Below, piece after piece: positions 1 to 8,700 of a stretch of 14,010 bases of DNA (position 1 is the stretch's first letter; each line of letters begins with the position of its first letter). Both the position numbers and the translations under genes were made by a program. Origin of the DNA: JBBQXY01 sp051004815 (GTDB lineage: Bacteria > Chloroflexota > Ktedonobacteria > Ktedonobacterales > Ktedonobacteraceae); contig JBPCJY010000155.1 of assembly GCA_051004815.1 (NCBI GenBank), positions 1 to 14,010 on the forward strand, given 5' to 3'. The notes under the pieces are model-generated. The model worked only from the letters and a program-made list of their open reading frames with translations, was not told the DNA's origin and ran no database searches.

Positions 1-45
1 GGCACGGAGATTCTTCGCTGCGCTCAGAATGACAAGGCGCGGAAC
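1..45. repeat. Probable dispersed intergenic repeat (imperfect hairpin), cut by window edge
   Basis: The segment contains an imperfect inverted repeat: ATTCT (10-14) pairs with AGAAT (26-30), and GC (17-18) pairs with GC (22-23) around a TGC loop. The string resembles a hairpin repeat that I recall as common between genes in Chloroflexota and some other bacterial genomes. Only one copy is in the window, so its repeat status rests on recognition, not on a second copy seen here. No coding potential is visible. Confidence 0.4.
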
Positions 46-63
46 TGGGTGGTGAAAAAACCT

Positions 64-82
64 ACCCTCGCGGTCGCCCTGG
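64..82 (+). repeat. Copy of a dispersed GGTCGCCC-core repeat (partial)
   Basis: ACCCTCGCGGTCGCCCTGG at 64-82 matches the reverse complement of 13920-13938 at 18 of 19 positions. The copy at the right end of the window lies in a longer hairpin-forming element, whereas here only the core is present. It lies upstream of the glycosidase promoter region and is non-coding. Confidence 0.5.
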
Positions 83-99
83 CAATAATTCACAGTCTC

Positions 100-108
100 T
101 GATACTAT
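100..108 (+). promoter_or_regulatory. Candidate extended -10 promoter for the glycosidase gene
   Basis: TGATACTAT fits the extended -10 pattern TGn followed by TACTAT (4 of 6 matches to TATAAT). Transcription would start near 115, about 30 bases before the start codon. A CTGGCA at 79-84 is a weak -35 candidate but is spaced better for GATACT at 101-106. The call is based on pattern only. Confidence 0.3.
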
Positions 109-144
109 CAATTCCCAATCCGTAAAATAAAAGAGGAGTAACTC

Positions 145-1272
145 ATGCCGATGCAACCAGGAAAACATAATTTGCCGCGACGATTCCGCCTGCCCATTTT
201 CATGCTCTGCATTGGAATGGTTGCGCTCCTACTCGGCATCGGCATCAGAAACGTATATCATCAAACACCTGGCGTGCCGCCCCAACCTACCCCTCTCTCT
301 ACATCCACTGACACTACCGCAATTCCTGCTACCACAGCTAGCCCATCCATCAGCACGAGTGTACCAATCACCACTGGCTCCGTCTCGCCATTGCTCTTCG
401 GCACGAACTTGAGCCTCTACGATAACAACGACCAGGTATTGCAATCCGCCAGTACGCGCAGCCAGTTAGAGCTGATGCATTTCCGCATCATTCGCATGCC
501 TGTGCGTCCCACTCTCTCCAACCAGACGGAAATGCAGGCGGCTCAATACATTCGCAATATGGGGGCCTACGCTCTGGTAGTCCTCCGTGGTGCGGTAGAC
601 AAGACAGTGCTGGCCGACGATACGCGTATTATCCAGGGTATGAATAGGGTCTTTGGTCGCTTCGTGGTCTTTTATGAATTCGGCAACGAGGAAGACCTGC
701 TCGGTGTCAACGTCGATAATTACACTGCCTCATGGAACGCTATCGTTCCCCAACTCAAACATATCGCGCTGAATGGGCAATTCATCGGCCCCGTTAACTA
801 CCAGTATGACCAGAACTACCTGACCACCTTTTTACAACATGCTAATCCACGCCCAGACGAGATTAGCTGGCACGAATATACCTGTGACGATGCCGCACCC
901 AACGATAGCTGTATCGCACACATCGACCAATGGACAAACCATATCGCCGACGCCCGCAGCACTATGCTGACCACTATCGGCACCCGGCTCCCCATCATGA
1001 TTACCGAATGGAACTACGCCCCTAATGCCCAATCGAACGATGGCAAAATCAATGACAGCAACTTTATGTCAACCTGGACAACCAAAGCACTGCAAACGCT
1101 TGCCGCCAACCGCATCTTCGCTTCCATGCAATACACCTGCACAAACTCGGTCTACGCCCTCGTCCTCAACGATGGCACCCCTACCATCCAGGGACTCACC
1201 ATCCGCAACCTCTATCAAAGCATGATTCTCAGCAAGCAGCAGCCCACCCCTATAGCCACGACTGCGAAATGA
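145..1272 (+). CDS. Membrane-anchored clan GH-A-like glycoside hydrolase
   Basis: A probable exported polysaccharide-degrading enzyme with a TIM-barrel fold. Residues 17-34 form one hydrophobic segment after a basic N-terminus (signal anchor or uncleaved signal). Residues 41-79 are a Thr/Ser/Pro-rich linker, and the catalytic domain follows from about 80. The motif YEFGNE places an Asn-Glu pair at 181-182, the usual acid/base on strand 4 of clan GH-A enzymes. MITEWN places Glu288, the likely nucleophile on strand 7, and a His-Glu-Tyr lies at 243-245. At 375 residues it is shorter than typical GH39 or GH79 enzymes, and I cannot assign the GH family or substrate. An AGAGGAG Shine-Dalgarno (132-138) sits 6 bases before the ATG. 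Its stop (TGA 1270-1272) overlaps an ATG at 1269 that could open the next reading frame. Confidence 0.75.
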   Translation: MPMQPGKHNLPRRFRLPIFMLCIGMVALLLGIGIRNVYHQTPGVPPQPTPLSTSTDTTAIPATTASPSISTSVPITTGSVSPLLFGTNLSLYDNNDQVLQSASTRSQLELMHFRIIRMPVRPTLSNQTEMQAAQYIRNMGAYALVVLRGAVDKTVLADDTRIIQGMNRVFGRFVVFYEFGNEEDLLGVNVDNYTASWNAIVPQLKHIALNGQFIGPVNYQYDQNYLTTFLQHANPRPDEISWHEYTCDDAAPNDSCIAHIDQWTNHIADARSTMLTTIGTRLPIMITEWNYAPNAQSNDGKINDSNFMSTWTTKALQTLAANRIFASMQYTCTNSVYALVLNDGTPTIQGLTIRNLYQSMILSKQQPTPIATTAK

Positions 1273-1306
1273 ATTTAAGAAAGCAGCGAGAATCCGCGCC
1301 CATATC

Positions 1307-1315
1307 TGGTATACT
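1307..1315 (+). promoter_or_regulatory. Candidate extended -10 promoter for the methyltransferase gene
   Basis: TGGTATACT gives TGn plus TATACT (5 of 6 matches to TATAAT), with no good -35 box, as is usual for extended -10 promoters. Transcription would begin near 1322, inside the 5' extension of the longer reading frame but upstream of the TTG start at 1365. This supports independent transcription of the methyltransferase and the shorter start. Confidence 0.4.
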
Positions 1316-1364
1316 TTCCCTGAGAGGGTGTAAATTCGGTTTCAGAGAAGGGAGTGAAGGTACA

Positions 1365-2132
1365 TTGACGATTGATTATGATTCTCTTGAAGAGTTTCGA
1401 GATCCGCAGACCTATGATCTGGAAGTGGAGGACTACGATGAGGATCGTCCACTCATCGAGCAGTGGGCGCGGTCGCTTGGAGGGCCTCTGCTGGATATTG
1501 CCTGTGGAACTGGACGCACAGCCATGCGCATGGCTGTGCAAGGCTATCAGGTCACGGGTGTGGATATCGTGCCAGAAATGATTGCGCAAGCACGCCAGAA
1601 AGCGGCTGAACGTGCTGTCTCCATTGAGTGGGTGCTGGCGGATGCACGCACATTCCGGCTCCAGAAGCAGTTTCCCTTCATTTACATGCTAGGAAACGCC
1701 TTTCAATTCTTTCTGACGCGAGAGGATCAGGAAGCACTGTTGGCTCGCGTGCGGGAACATGTGCGTCCGGAGGGATGTTTTCTCTTTGGAACGCGCAACC
1801 CCTCCCTACGAAATCTCTTGGAAGTCCTCCATCCAGAAGGGGAAAAGTACACGACGTCTGATGGAGGACAACTCGTGATCACTGAACAGCAACACTACGA
1901 TCCTATGACCCAAATCCAGCACTACACCCGCCATCTAAAGTTTCTCCATCCAGGAGGTCAACACGAGGAGAAAACGCTTCGCACAGCCCTGCGCTATGTC
2001 TTTCCCCAAGAGATGGAAGCCTTGCTCTTCTACAATGGGCTGCAAATTCGCTCCTGTTACGGAAGTTGGCAACAAGAACCTCTGACAGCCACTTCTCGTG
2101 CGATGATCTATGTCTGCCAGAGACGCGTCTAG
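1365..2132 (+). CDS. Class I SAM-dependent methyltransferase
   Basis: A probable cytosolic methyltransferase of the Methyltransf_25/11 type; substrate unknown. Numbered from the longer ORF start at ATG 1269 (287 residues), motif I is LLDIACGTGR (74-83), the post-I acidic loop is VTGVDIVPEM (95-104) with Asp99 expected to bind the SAM ribose, and VLADART (122-128) is the motif II region. The C-terminal half is beta-rich and ends YGSWQQEPLTATSRAMIYVC, typical of this fold. I prefer the TTG at 1365 (residue 33, giving 255 residues). GGAG (1351-1354) and GAAGG (1356-1360) precede it, the family homology begins just after it, and the preceding 96 bases look non-coding and contain a promoter-like box. 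The alternative ATG 1269 overlaps the upstream stop as ATGA but has no clear Shine-Dalgarno. The gene converges on the next gene with a 25-base gap and no obvious hairpin. Confidence 0.8.
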   Translation: MTIDYDSLEEFRDPQTYDLEVEDYDEDRPLIEQWARSLGGPLLDIACGTGRTAMRMAVQGYQVTGVDIVPEMIAQARQKAAERAVSIEWVLADARTFRLQKQFPFIYMLGNAFQFFLTREDQEALLARVREHVRPEGCFLFGTRNPSLRNLLEVLHPEGEKYTTSDGGQLVITEQQHYDPMTQIQHYTRHLKFLHPGGQHEEKTLRTALRYVFPQEMEALLFYNGLQIRSCYGSWQQEPLTATSRAMIYVCQRRV

Positions 2133-2157
2133 TTTGTCGGCTCATGCTCACAATCCT

Positions 2158-5016
2158 CTATTTCGTACCAATAGCAAAGACGTGCAGTTTCCCCTGATTG
2201 AGCGTACTCGGCAGGGTCACACTAATTACCGTTTTCCCTGGCGTTAAGGTAACTTCCGCGTAAAACACATCAATGGTGAGGGCTTGTTTGCCGTTGGCAC
2301 CATTGCGATACGTGGTGCTCGCCGCCAGCTGGTTCCCGTAGGAGAGCGGGGCTTTCCCACCACTGAGAGCCCAGTCAGTAAAGCCCAATTGGAACGTCTG
2401 CGTACTTCCATCGCTATAGGTAATGATCGCGTTCCCAAGCGAGGGGCCATTCGTCGCGGAACCCAGGAAAGCTAGCTTCGTCGCCCCACTGACCGGATTG
2501 ACTGGCAGAGATTGCCCATTGGCTTGATAGTTATCGGCAGTCCCAGCCACCGGACTCGGCCAGGTAAACGTCACATTGTTGAACACCACCGCTTGACCTG
2601 GCGTGATGCCCACACTCTGCAACGCTTGCGCGGAGTAACTATGGGTTGAGCCATCATAGTTGGCTACCTTTGGATTGCTATCGTCACTGATTCCCACATT
2701 ATTGTAGGGAGGAAGCGACGGCGGCACCGCCGCACCAATGAGCGTCGCCGACTGCAACGTGACATTACCGGTAGGGTAATAGCTCTGTGACACGGTAAAG
2801 GAAGCCGTCAGGGTCTGACCAGCGGAAGCAGCTTTGTACGTCAGGGAATAGACGGCGATAGACGCACCACTCTGGTTATTCAGGATAACATCGCTAAACA
2901 CTGGCGCACTATTGTCGCTCAAGCTGGCCTTGAACAATCCCTGAGACCGCCAGATTCCCACGTAGACTTTCAACGTCCTACTGGTCATATCGGCCGGCAC
3001 GCTGATTTTAAAGCCATTGCCCACGTTAGCAACCCAAACGCCTGTAGTGGTGTTCGTCGCGCTCCCCGTCGGTGTTCCATCCGTCCAGCTATAGCCATTG
3101 GGGTTGCTATGATACTGATTGACCTTGCTAGTGCCAATAACGCTATAATTGCTAATCTGTTGACCAACATGCGCTTTGTGATCGAAGGATGTTGGTACCG
3201 TTAGCCCCCAGTGCGCCCAGTCCGCTTTGCCTTCGTTCGTCAAGTTGACGGTATGGGCAGGCGTACCTGCAACCCCGACCAGCGAGCCACTAAATGATTG
3301 TGTCAATAAACCGTAGATCGTGAGGGTATTTTGCGTCCCGACAAAGACCTCCCCGTTCGCTACCGTTGGAACACTGAACTTCACATAGCTTCCCAGGCTA
3401 TCTCGACTGGCATTCTGATTGCTATTGTACAGTTCGGAACCCAGGTTCGTCGCATCGTAGGCGTGCAGGATCGCTGTACGGTCAATCGTCCAAAGGATGC
3501 CTGTTCCTGGCGTCGTGCCATTGCTGGACAGAGAAGGGTCTCCACCCGGAAAACTAAAGCTCTCAATCGTTTGCGAAGTGGGTGCTGAGGAAAGCCGTCC
3601 GTTGTTCAAGCTGTAAGCTTTGAGGTGATCGGAGGAACCTCCAAAGTAAACGTACTGTCCGGTTGGGCTACTCCAATACGAAGGCGAACTCCACATGCCT
3701 CCAATACCGTTAGCAGGAAATTCCTGCACAATCTTGTCCACATAGGTGGGAGCCTGGTTATTGCACACGTTGGGAATGGTATTATATCCACCCATATGGT
3801 CGCGGTCAACGACATAGATGCGGCCTTCCTTGCCCACCCCGATCAATTCGTTGGGATGAGACCCGCTCTGCGTTGGCAGCAGCAAGTTCCCACCTGACCC
3901 AAGATCAGCATCATTCTGTGATAAGCATGCTTGATTGAAAGGCGTAAAGGAATCGATCACCTTTAGTCCGCTCTGCGTGCTCAGCTTGAGAAACGTGTCT
4001 CCAGCATCGACACCGCCCGTGTTAAGATCAAAGGTGCCATTGCCCGTCATCACGTAAATATCCCCATTGCTATCGGCTGCGAGACCCTGTCCGCTTTGCC
4101 ATACCCCACTGTCAGCACCGGTCGCATCGTCATTATAGACCGCGCTCTGTGTAAGAGTAGAGACGTCATAAGCAAAAATCCAGCCATGGTAGGGTGGATT
4201 ATCACAGTGTCCACCAAAAGCGATGTACACGCGACCATTCAACAACAACAAGCCAGCACGCTGCAATTGATGCACCGGATCAAAGCCGGACGCCGCGATG
4301 ACCACCGGGCTTCCCGACTTCTCCTGACCAGTCGTAATATCCAGGGCATGCAAACGATAGATATTGTTCGATCCCTCTAGTGTATTGACTACCACGTACA
4401 GCGTGTTGGTCGCGGCGTCAATCACCGGCGTACCCGTAATGCCATGTTGCGGACTAATATCATTGCAAGAAACAGCACTTGAAGAGACAGTTGTCACATT
4501 GGGCAGTTTGAGAAAACTAACATGCCATAAAGGTGCGACATTGCTGGTTTGGTCAGCATCAAATGCGTAGACGCTATCATTTTCTGTAGCCGCGAAGACC
4601 ACGTTATGGGCAGTGCCACCGATGGTCAGGTTAGGAACGTACAATGGCTGTGCGTATGCTTGACCATCAATACTGTACGAGACATGTTTGCCGAACTGCA
4701 TTGAGTTTGTATTGTTGGTCGTGAGAATGGTTTCATTCGTATTTTGACCCGTGCGAGATGTATCGTTTTTGAACGTGAGTACCGCCGTATTAGCGGCAGC
4801 AATGTTTGCACTCTTTTTCTGTTGTGGCGTCATATACTGCTGAAAATGCCTATATGATGAGTTCATTTGTGCGAGTGCTGTACCGCCATCCATGCCACTG
4901 ACGAAACCAAGCAATAGGGTAAGACCCAGTAACGAAAACAAGATGGAGCGGGGATTCACATACAATATACGCCTATATACAAGTTTATCTATCTTAGAGG
5001 GACGATGCACAAACAT
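2158..5016 (-). CDS. Secreted PQQ-like beta-propeller protein with C-terminal beta domains
   Basis: A large exported protein of 952 residues. A basic N-terminus is followed by a hydrophobic stretch at 24-42 and a possible signal peptidase site after TALA (about 46-49). Residues 80-570 contain blades of the PQQ/quinoprotein-like beta-propeller type. Examples are NVVFAATENDSVYAFDA (138-154), TLYVVVNT (205-212), RVYIAFGGH (262-270), IYVMTGNGTFD (320-330), RIYVVDRD (399-406) and YVYFGGSSDHLKAYSL (455-470). From about 575 to 745 there is a Gly/Ser/Thr/Asn-rich beta domain. From about 772 (NNVGISDDSNPKVANYDG) to the end there is another beta-sandwich-like domain of a kind I recall at the ends of secreted glycosidases. 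No catalytic residue could be identified, so binding or structural scaffolding is as likely as an enzymatic role. The start is supported by GGGGAG six bases upstream on the minus strand. It is divergent from the lipoprotein gene. Confidence 0.75.
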   Translation of the reverse strand: MFVHRPSKIDKLVYRRILYVNPRSILFSLLGLTLLLGFVSGMDGGTALAQMNSSYRHFQQYMTPQQKKSANIAAANTAVLTFKNDTSRTGQNTNETILTTNNTNSMQFGKHVSYSIDGQAYAQPLYVPNLTIGGTAHNVVFAATENDSVYAFDADQTSNVAPLWHVSFLKLPNVTTVSSSAVSCNDISPQHGITGTPVIDAATNTLYVVVNTLEGSNNIYRLHALDITTGQEKSGSPVVIAASGFDPVHQLQRAGLLLLNGRVYIAFGGHCDNPPYHGWIFAYDVSTLTQSAVYNDDATGADSGVWQSGQGLAADSNGDIYVMTGNGTFDLNTGGVDAGDTFLKLSTQSGLKVIDSFTPFNQACLSQNDADLGSGGNLLLPTQSGSHPNELIGVGKEGRIYVVDRDHMGGYNTIPNVCNNQAPTYVDKIVQEFPANGIGGMWSSPSYWSSPTGQYVYFGGSSDHLKAYSLNNGRLSSAPTSQTIESFSFPGGDPSLSSNGTTPGTGILWTIDRTAILHAYDATNLGSELYNSNQNASRDSLGSYVKFSVPTVANGEVFVGTQNTLTIYGLLTQSFSGSLVGVAGTPAHTVNLTNEGKADWAHWGLTVPTSFDHKAHVGQQISNYSVIGTSKVNQYHSNPNGYSWTDGTPTGSATNTTTGVWVANVGNGFKISVPADMTSRTLKVYVGIWRSQGLFKASLSDNSAPVFSDVILNNQSGASIAVYSLTYKAASAGQTLTASFTVSQSYYPTGNVTLQSATLIGAAVPPSLPPYNNVGISDDSNPKVANYDGSTHSYSAQALQSVGITPGQAVVFNNVTFTWPSPVAGTADNYQANGQSLPVNPVSGATKLAFLGSATNGPSLGNAIITYSDGSTQTFQLGFTDWALSGGKAPLSYGNQLAASTTYRNGANGKQALTIDVFYAEVTLTPGKTVISVTLPSTLNQGKLHVFAIGTK

Positions 5017-5043
5017 TCTCTACTCCCCAATGAAAACATACAA

Positions 5044-5072
5044 ATACAAAACACATTCAACTAATCAGGCAA
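5044..5072 (-). promoter_or_regulatory. Candidate promoter for the beta-propeller gene
   Basis: On the minus strand, TTGCCT (5067-5072) and TTGTAT (5044-5049) are separated by 17 bases. Transcription would start near 5037, about 20 bases before the ATG. The -10 match is weak (3 of 6), so this is only a pattern-level suggestion. Confidence 0.2.
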
Positions 5073-5091
5073 GGGAATACGTAGCGGGCCA

Positions 5092-5120
5092 TTGCAATAA
5101 TGGGTGTGATGCGCTAAGCT
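5092..5120 (+). promoter_or_regulatory. Candidate promoter for the lipoprotein gene
   Basis: TTGCAA (5092-5097) and TAAGCT (5115-5120) are separated by 17 bases, with predicted initiation near 5127. The -35 matches at 4 of 6 and the -10 at 3 of 6. It lies in the 138-bp divergent gap and does not overlap the opposite candidate promoter. Confidence 0.25.
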
Positions 5121-5154
5121 CTCACAAAAGTCCACTGTGTAAAAGGAGTTACCT

Positions 5155-5733
5155 ATGAAGAAGCAACGTATCTGTGTACGACATTTCGTGCAAACCAGTA
5201 CCATTTTGTGCGCACTTTTTGCCACCATTGTTTGCGCTGCTTGCGGTACCGTACCGCAATCATCCGCCCCCGCCCATACTCCAACTTCGACTTTTAGGGC
5301 TTCACACGCAGTCACAATCTCAGCAACCACGTCACCATCGGTAACACCCTCAGCAACCACTGCACCGCCTGTGACAACACCGACGAATACACCAATGCCA
5401 ACCGCCACAGCAACTTCATCCGCAAGTTCGGCTGCTGCTATGGCGACGAACTACTATCAAGCCTTGGAACAGCAAAACTACACCCTGGCCTACTCGTTCC
5501 TCGACCCCAATGCAATCAATACCACCACAAACCAAAAATTGACACTAGAGGTATTTACAGCCCTGGCACAAAGCACTGATACAAGCGAAGGCTTAATCAC
5601 CACTTTCAGCGTTGGCGCGTTCCCACCCCTTGTCGTGATGACTGTCACGCGAAAATATGGGCCGTATCACGCACATCTACAGGTCAAACTCGAAGGCAGC
5701 ACCTGGAAAATAACCTCCCTTGACCGCATTTAA
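5155..5733 (+). CDS. Probable lipoprotein with Thr/Pro linker and NTF2-like C-terminal domain
   Basis: A small exported protein of 192 residues. A basic N-terminus (MKKQR) and hydrophobic stretch (15-29) end in IVCAACG, with Cys30 as the likely lipidated residue; the lipobox is imperfect because position -3 is Cys. Residues 31-92 form a Thr/Ser/Pro/Ala-rich spacer typical of surface tethers. Residues 93-192 begin ATNYYQALEQQNYTLAYSFLDP, which matches the helix and turn of NTF2-like or DUF4878-type domains, and end in TWKITSLD, a usual last strand of that fold. Function is unknown; such domains usually bind ligands or partners outside the cell. AAGGAG (5143-5148) lies six bases before the ATG. 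The stop is only 6 bp from the stop of the convergent protease gene. Confidence 0.65.
   Translation: MKKQRICVRHFVQTSTILCALFATIVCAACGTVPQSSAPAHTPTSTFRASHAVTISATTSPSVTPSATTAPPVTTPTNTPMPTATATSSASSAAAMATNYYQALEQQNYTLAYSFLDPNAINTTTNQKLTLEVFTALAQSTDTSEGLITTFSVGAFPPLVVMTVTRKYGPYHAHLQVKLEGSTWKITSLDRI
5319..5378 (+). repeat. Two-unit 30-bp tandem repeat in the lipoprotein linker
   Basis: CTCAGCAACCAC occurs at 5319-5330 and again at 5349-5360, a 30-base period that keeps the reading frame. It encodes SATTSPSVTP followed by the diverged copy SATTAPPVTT. It is consistent with a local duplication that lengthened the disordered linker. Confidence 0.6.
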
Positions 5734-5739
5734 TTTACG

Positions 5740-8700
5740 CTACCCAGCAAAACCAACGACATCCGTTCCACCTTGCGCCACGTTATGATAGTTGAAGTAC
5801 ATGGGCCGCTCCACTACGATAGTACCGCTCACGGCCTGTACCGCCACCGCTACCGAGGAACCTGCACGCGGTACCGCCTGTACAATCGGCAGCACAATAG
5901 CATTAATATCAATCGTGACTCGCGTCTGGGCAGCCACCGTTACCACCTGCTCTTTCGTAATGCTATTGCCCAGGTATACTCTCACCACCACATCTTCACT
6001 GGCCGTGTTCGGATTCTGCAAGGTGAGATATTCGGAAAAACCGCTGCCGGTATAGCCCTCCGCAAAGCTATAGGACGCTTTTGCGCTCCCCGCTTGACCA
6101 ATCACATCCGTACCGCCCGAAATAGTCGGCGTATAGCGGAAGTATTCTTGCCGTTGCGCCACAATGGGTATATCAGAACTGACATCAGCCGAGACCGCCG
6201 CCGTTCCCTGCACAAAAGCGGCTGAGGCCCGATTCACATCGAAAAAGTACTGCGATTGCGGTGCAACCGTCACTGTAACGGGATTAGTCGCCCCATTGCT
6301 ATACTCCAGATTGATGGTCACGTTAGCTGTCGCGCTGCTATCGAAGTTCGCCAGCACCAGGTATTCATGGAAGTTGGCACCGGTATAGCCCTCGGCAAAG
6401 AGCCAACGTTGCGTCAATGCCGACGTGCCAACCACGGTATTCGCACCCGTCACCGGGCCGCTGATATTCGAGCGCGACGTGCTAAAGTACGTTGGACGTT
6501 CCACCATCACTGGCACATCCGCGTGGACATGCAACGCACTCGTCTGGTTGATGCCTATTCCCATTGGCGTCGTCGTTCCGCGCTTCCCCGGTGGCACCAC
6601 AATCGTCGTTGTACCAATCTGTTTGCCCATGGCGAAATAACTGACCGTCACATTGGCACTTTTCCCACCCGGTGGATTGAGTATGGTGATAAAGCTGGAG
6701 TAGTTGCGCTGCGACTCCACGTCGGCAAAGTAGAAATCTTGCCCCAACTGCGTCGCGCCCAGCGCATCGGTGCCGCTGTTGATGCCGTTAAATGAGAAGT
6801 ACATCGGGCGTTCCGCTACAATCCCCACGCCGTTCAAGGATGTGACAATCATCGACACCGCACGTCCGCCAGCCGTGGTTGGATTATGCAATTCCACATT
6901 CACATCTATTGTGGAGCGACTCTGCGGCGGCACGCTATGCACAAAAGTTGGCCCTGTCCCCGTTGCGTAGAGGTATTGTACCTGTACCTGTGCCGCCAGG
7001 TGCGTATCAGGATTCTCCAGCGTCAGGTACTCCTGGAAGCTCCCACCAACATAGCCCTCGGCAAAGTACCATGTCTTACTGGTCGCCGTTGTGCGCGTCA
7101 ATCCTCCCAGGCTTAGTGTCAACAAGCTCTGCGTCAGATTCGCTGCCTGGAACGATCCCAGTCCTGTAGCGAGGTCATACATACTCGCCGTAGGATACGA
7201 CCCACCATTCCCCACATAATCATTGTTATTCACAGCACCCTGTACTGGCACAATATCATGGAAAGCACTGGCATAAGATGTGCCAGCCAGTCCATGACTG
7301 ATACCATACAGGCTGGGATTGAGGAAGCCCAGTAGATACCCATTGGCCTTGAGCGAAGCCTCATTGGCTAACGCTACCATTGCCGCCCAGACCGGGGCCG
7401 CCGCCGAAGTTCCGCCAATCACACGCCATCCCCCGCCAGCACAGGCCCCAACACTACAGAAAACATCGTAGCCCGTCTCTGGATCGGCATTGATGGAGAC
7501 ATCCGGCACCTCACGATAGCCAGTCGTGTAGGCATTGGCAACCCCCGGCCCTTGCTGCCACGATGGCATCGACCAGACCTGGCTCACGCCGCCGCCCGAT
7601 GCACCATCTTTCAACGTGCGGTCATTCCACACCTGCTCCGCTTGATACGAACCATCAGCATTAATATGCAGCGTTGTACCGCCCACGCCTGTGACATATG
7701 GCTGTGAAGCTGGATCATCGACGGCGGGATTGGTATTTGCACCCGTGCGCGGGTTATAACATCCGGTAGCCCCCAGGTCTCCACTGGCGGCTAAAATCGT
7801 CTGTCCTTGCGCGGCTGCCGTCTGGAAAAAGATATTCTCCTGCTGCAACTCGTTGGCGATGCCCGCCCCCTGCTCACAAAACACCCAGCTAGTACTGACC
7901 ACCGGTGTCCGATCGCTGAGTATACGCGCCCAGGCATCGTTATAGGCCGCTAGCGAGTTGTTCGCCGCCTCATAGACCCGCAGCGTCGCTAAGCGGGGAG
8001 CCAATCCCAGCACCATCTCCATATCCAGTTCCACCTCTGCCACATTCGCACCCGCCACGCCATTGAAACCATCTATCGGGATGCTCTGTATCGCGGTATT
8101 TTTCCCGCCAAAACATGAAGTATAGAGCGCGATATCGTTTGGTGAATAACCATCAAACTCCAATAGACCAACCGTCTGCCCTTCTCCCAAATTGCTCTGT
8201 CCATAGAGCTGATTGAAATCGTAAGCAGTCGCAATCTGTGAGGGTGTATACGAAGTGGGTACCGTCGCCGCTCCTGGCGTTGGACAGGTTATCGCCAAAT
8301 TCGCTGCTTTCTTTGTTGCCAACGCCGGTTTTTTCTGTCCATGCGATGGCGGCACACGCTTATACTGTGCAAGATTGTCCAGGCCCGTTACCGACGTAAC
8401 CACTGCCGCTAATGGCGTAGGCAACGATGGCGCGGCATCGTTAGCAAAGAAACGCAGCCCAAGCGCATCCTGATAGTCATTAATATGCACCTGGAATGCC
8501 TGTTCCGCCTGCGCCACCGTCCCGCGTGCATCAACCATCAAGTGATTGGGATAGGTAGCAGTTACCGTCAAGCCTTGCGAACGTAAATAATCGACCATTG
8601 CCGCCTCATTTGAGGGCAATGGAGCAAAAAGAGCATCAAAGGTCTCAGCATTTAAATAGTGATGATAGAGCGGTGAACCGGGGGTCGTGATCTGTTGGAT

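Noticed and set aside
2133..2157. Bidirectional terminator between the methyltransferase and propeller genes
   Set aside because: The 25-base gap has no inverted repeat long enough to form a stable stem.
5061..5408. 115-codon minus-strand frame across the lipoprotein start
   Set aside because: It runs through the divergent promoter region and is antisense to the Thr/Pro linker. The Val/Gly-rich start is the complement of Thr and Ala codons.
6256..6795. 179-codon plus-strand frame opposite the protease gene
   Set aside because: It lies wholly inside the clear S53 gene on the other strand. Its product is basic and low in complexity (many Arg and His), as expected of an antisense shadow, and no domain is recognisable.
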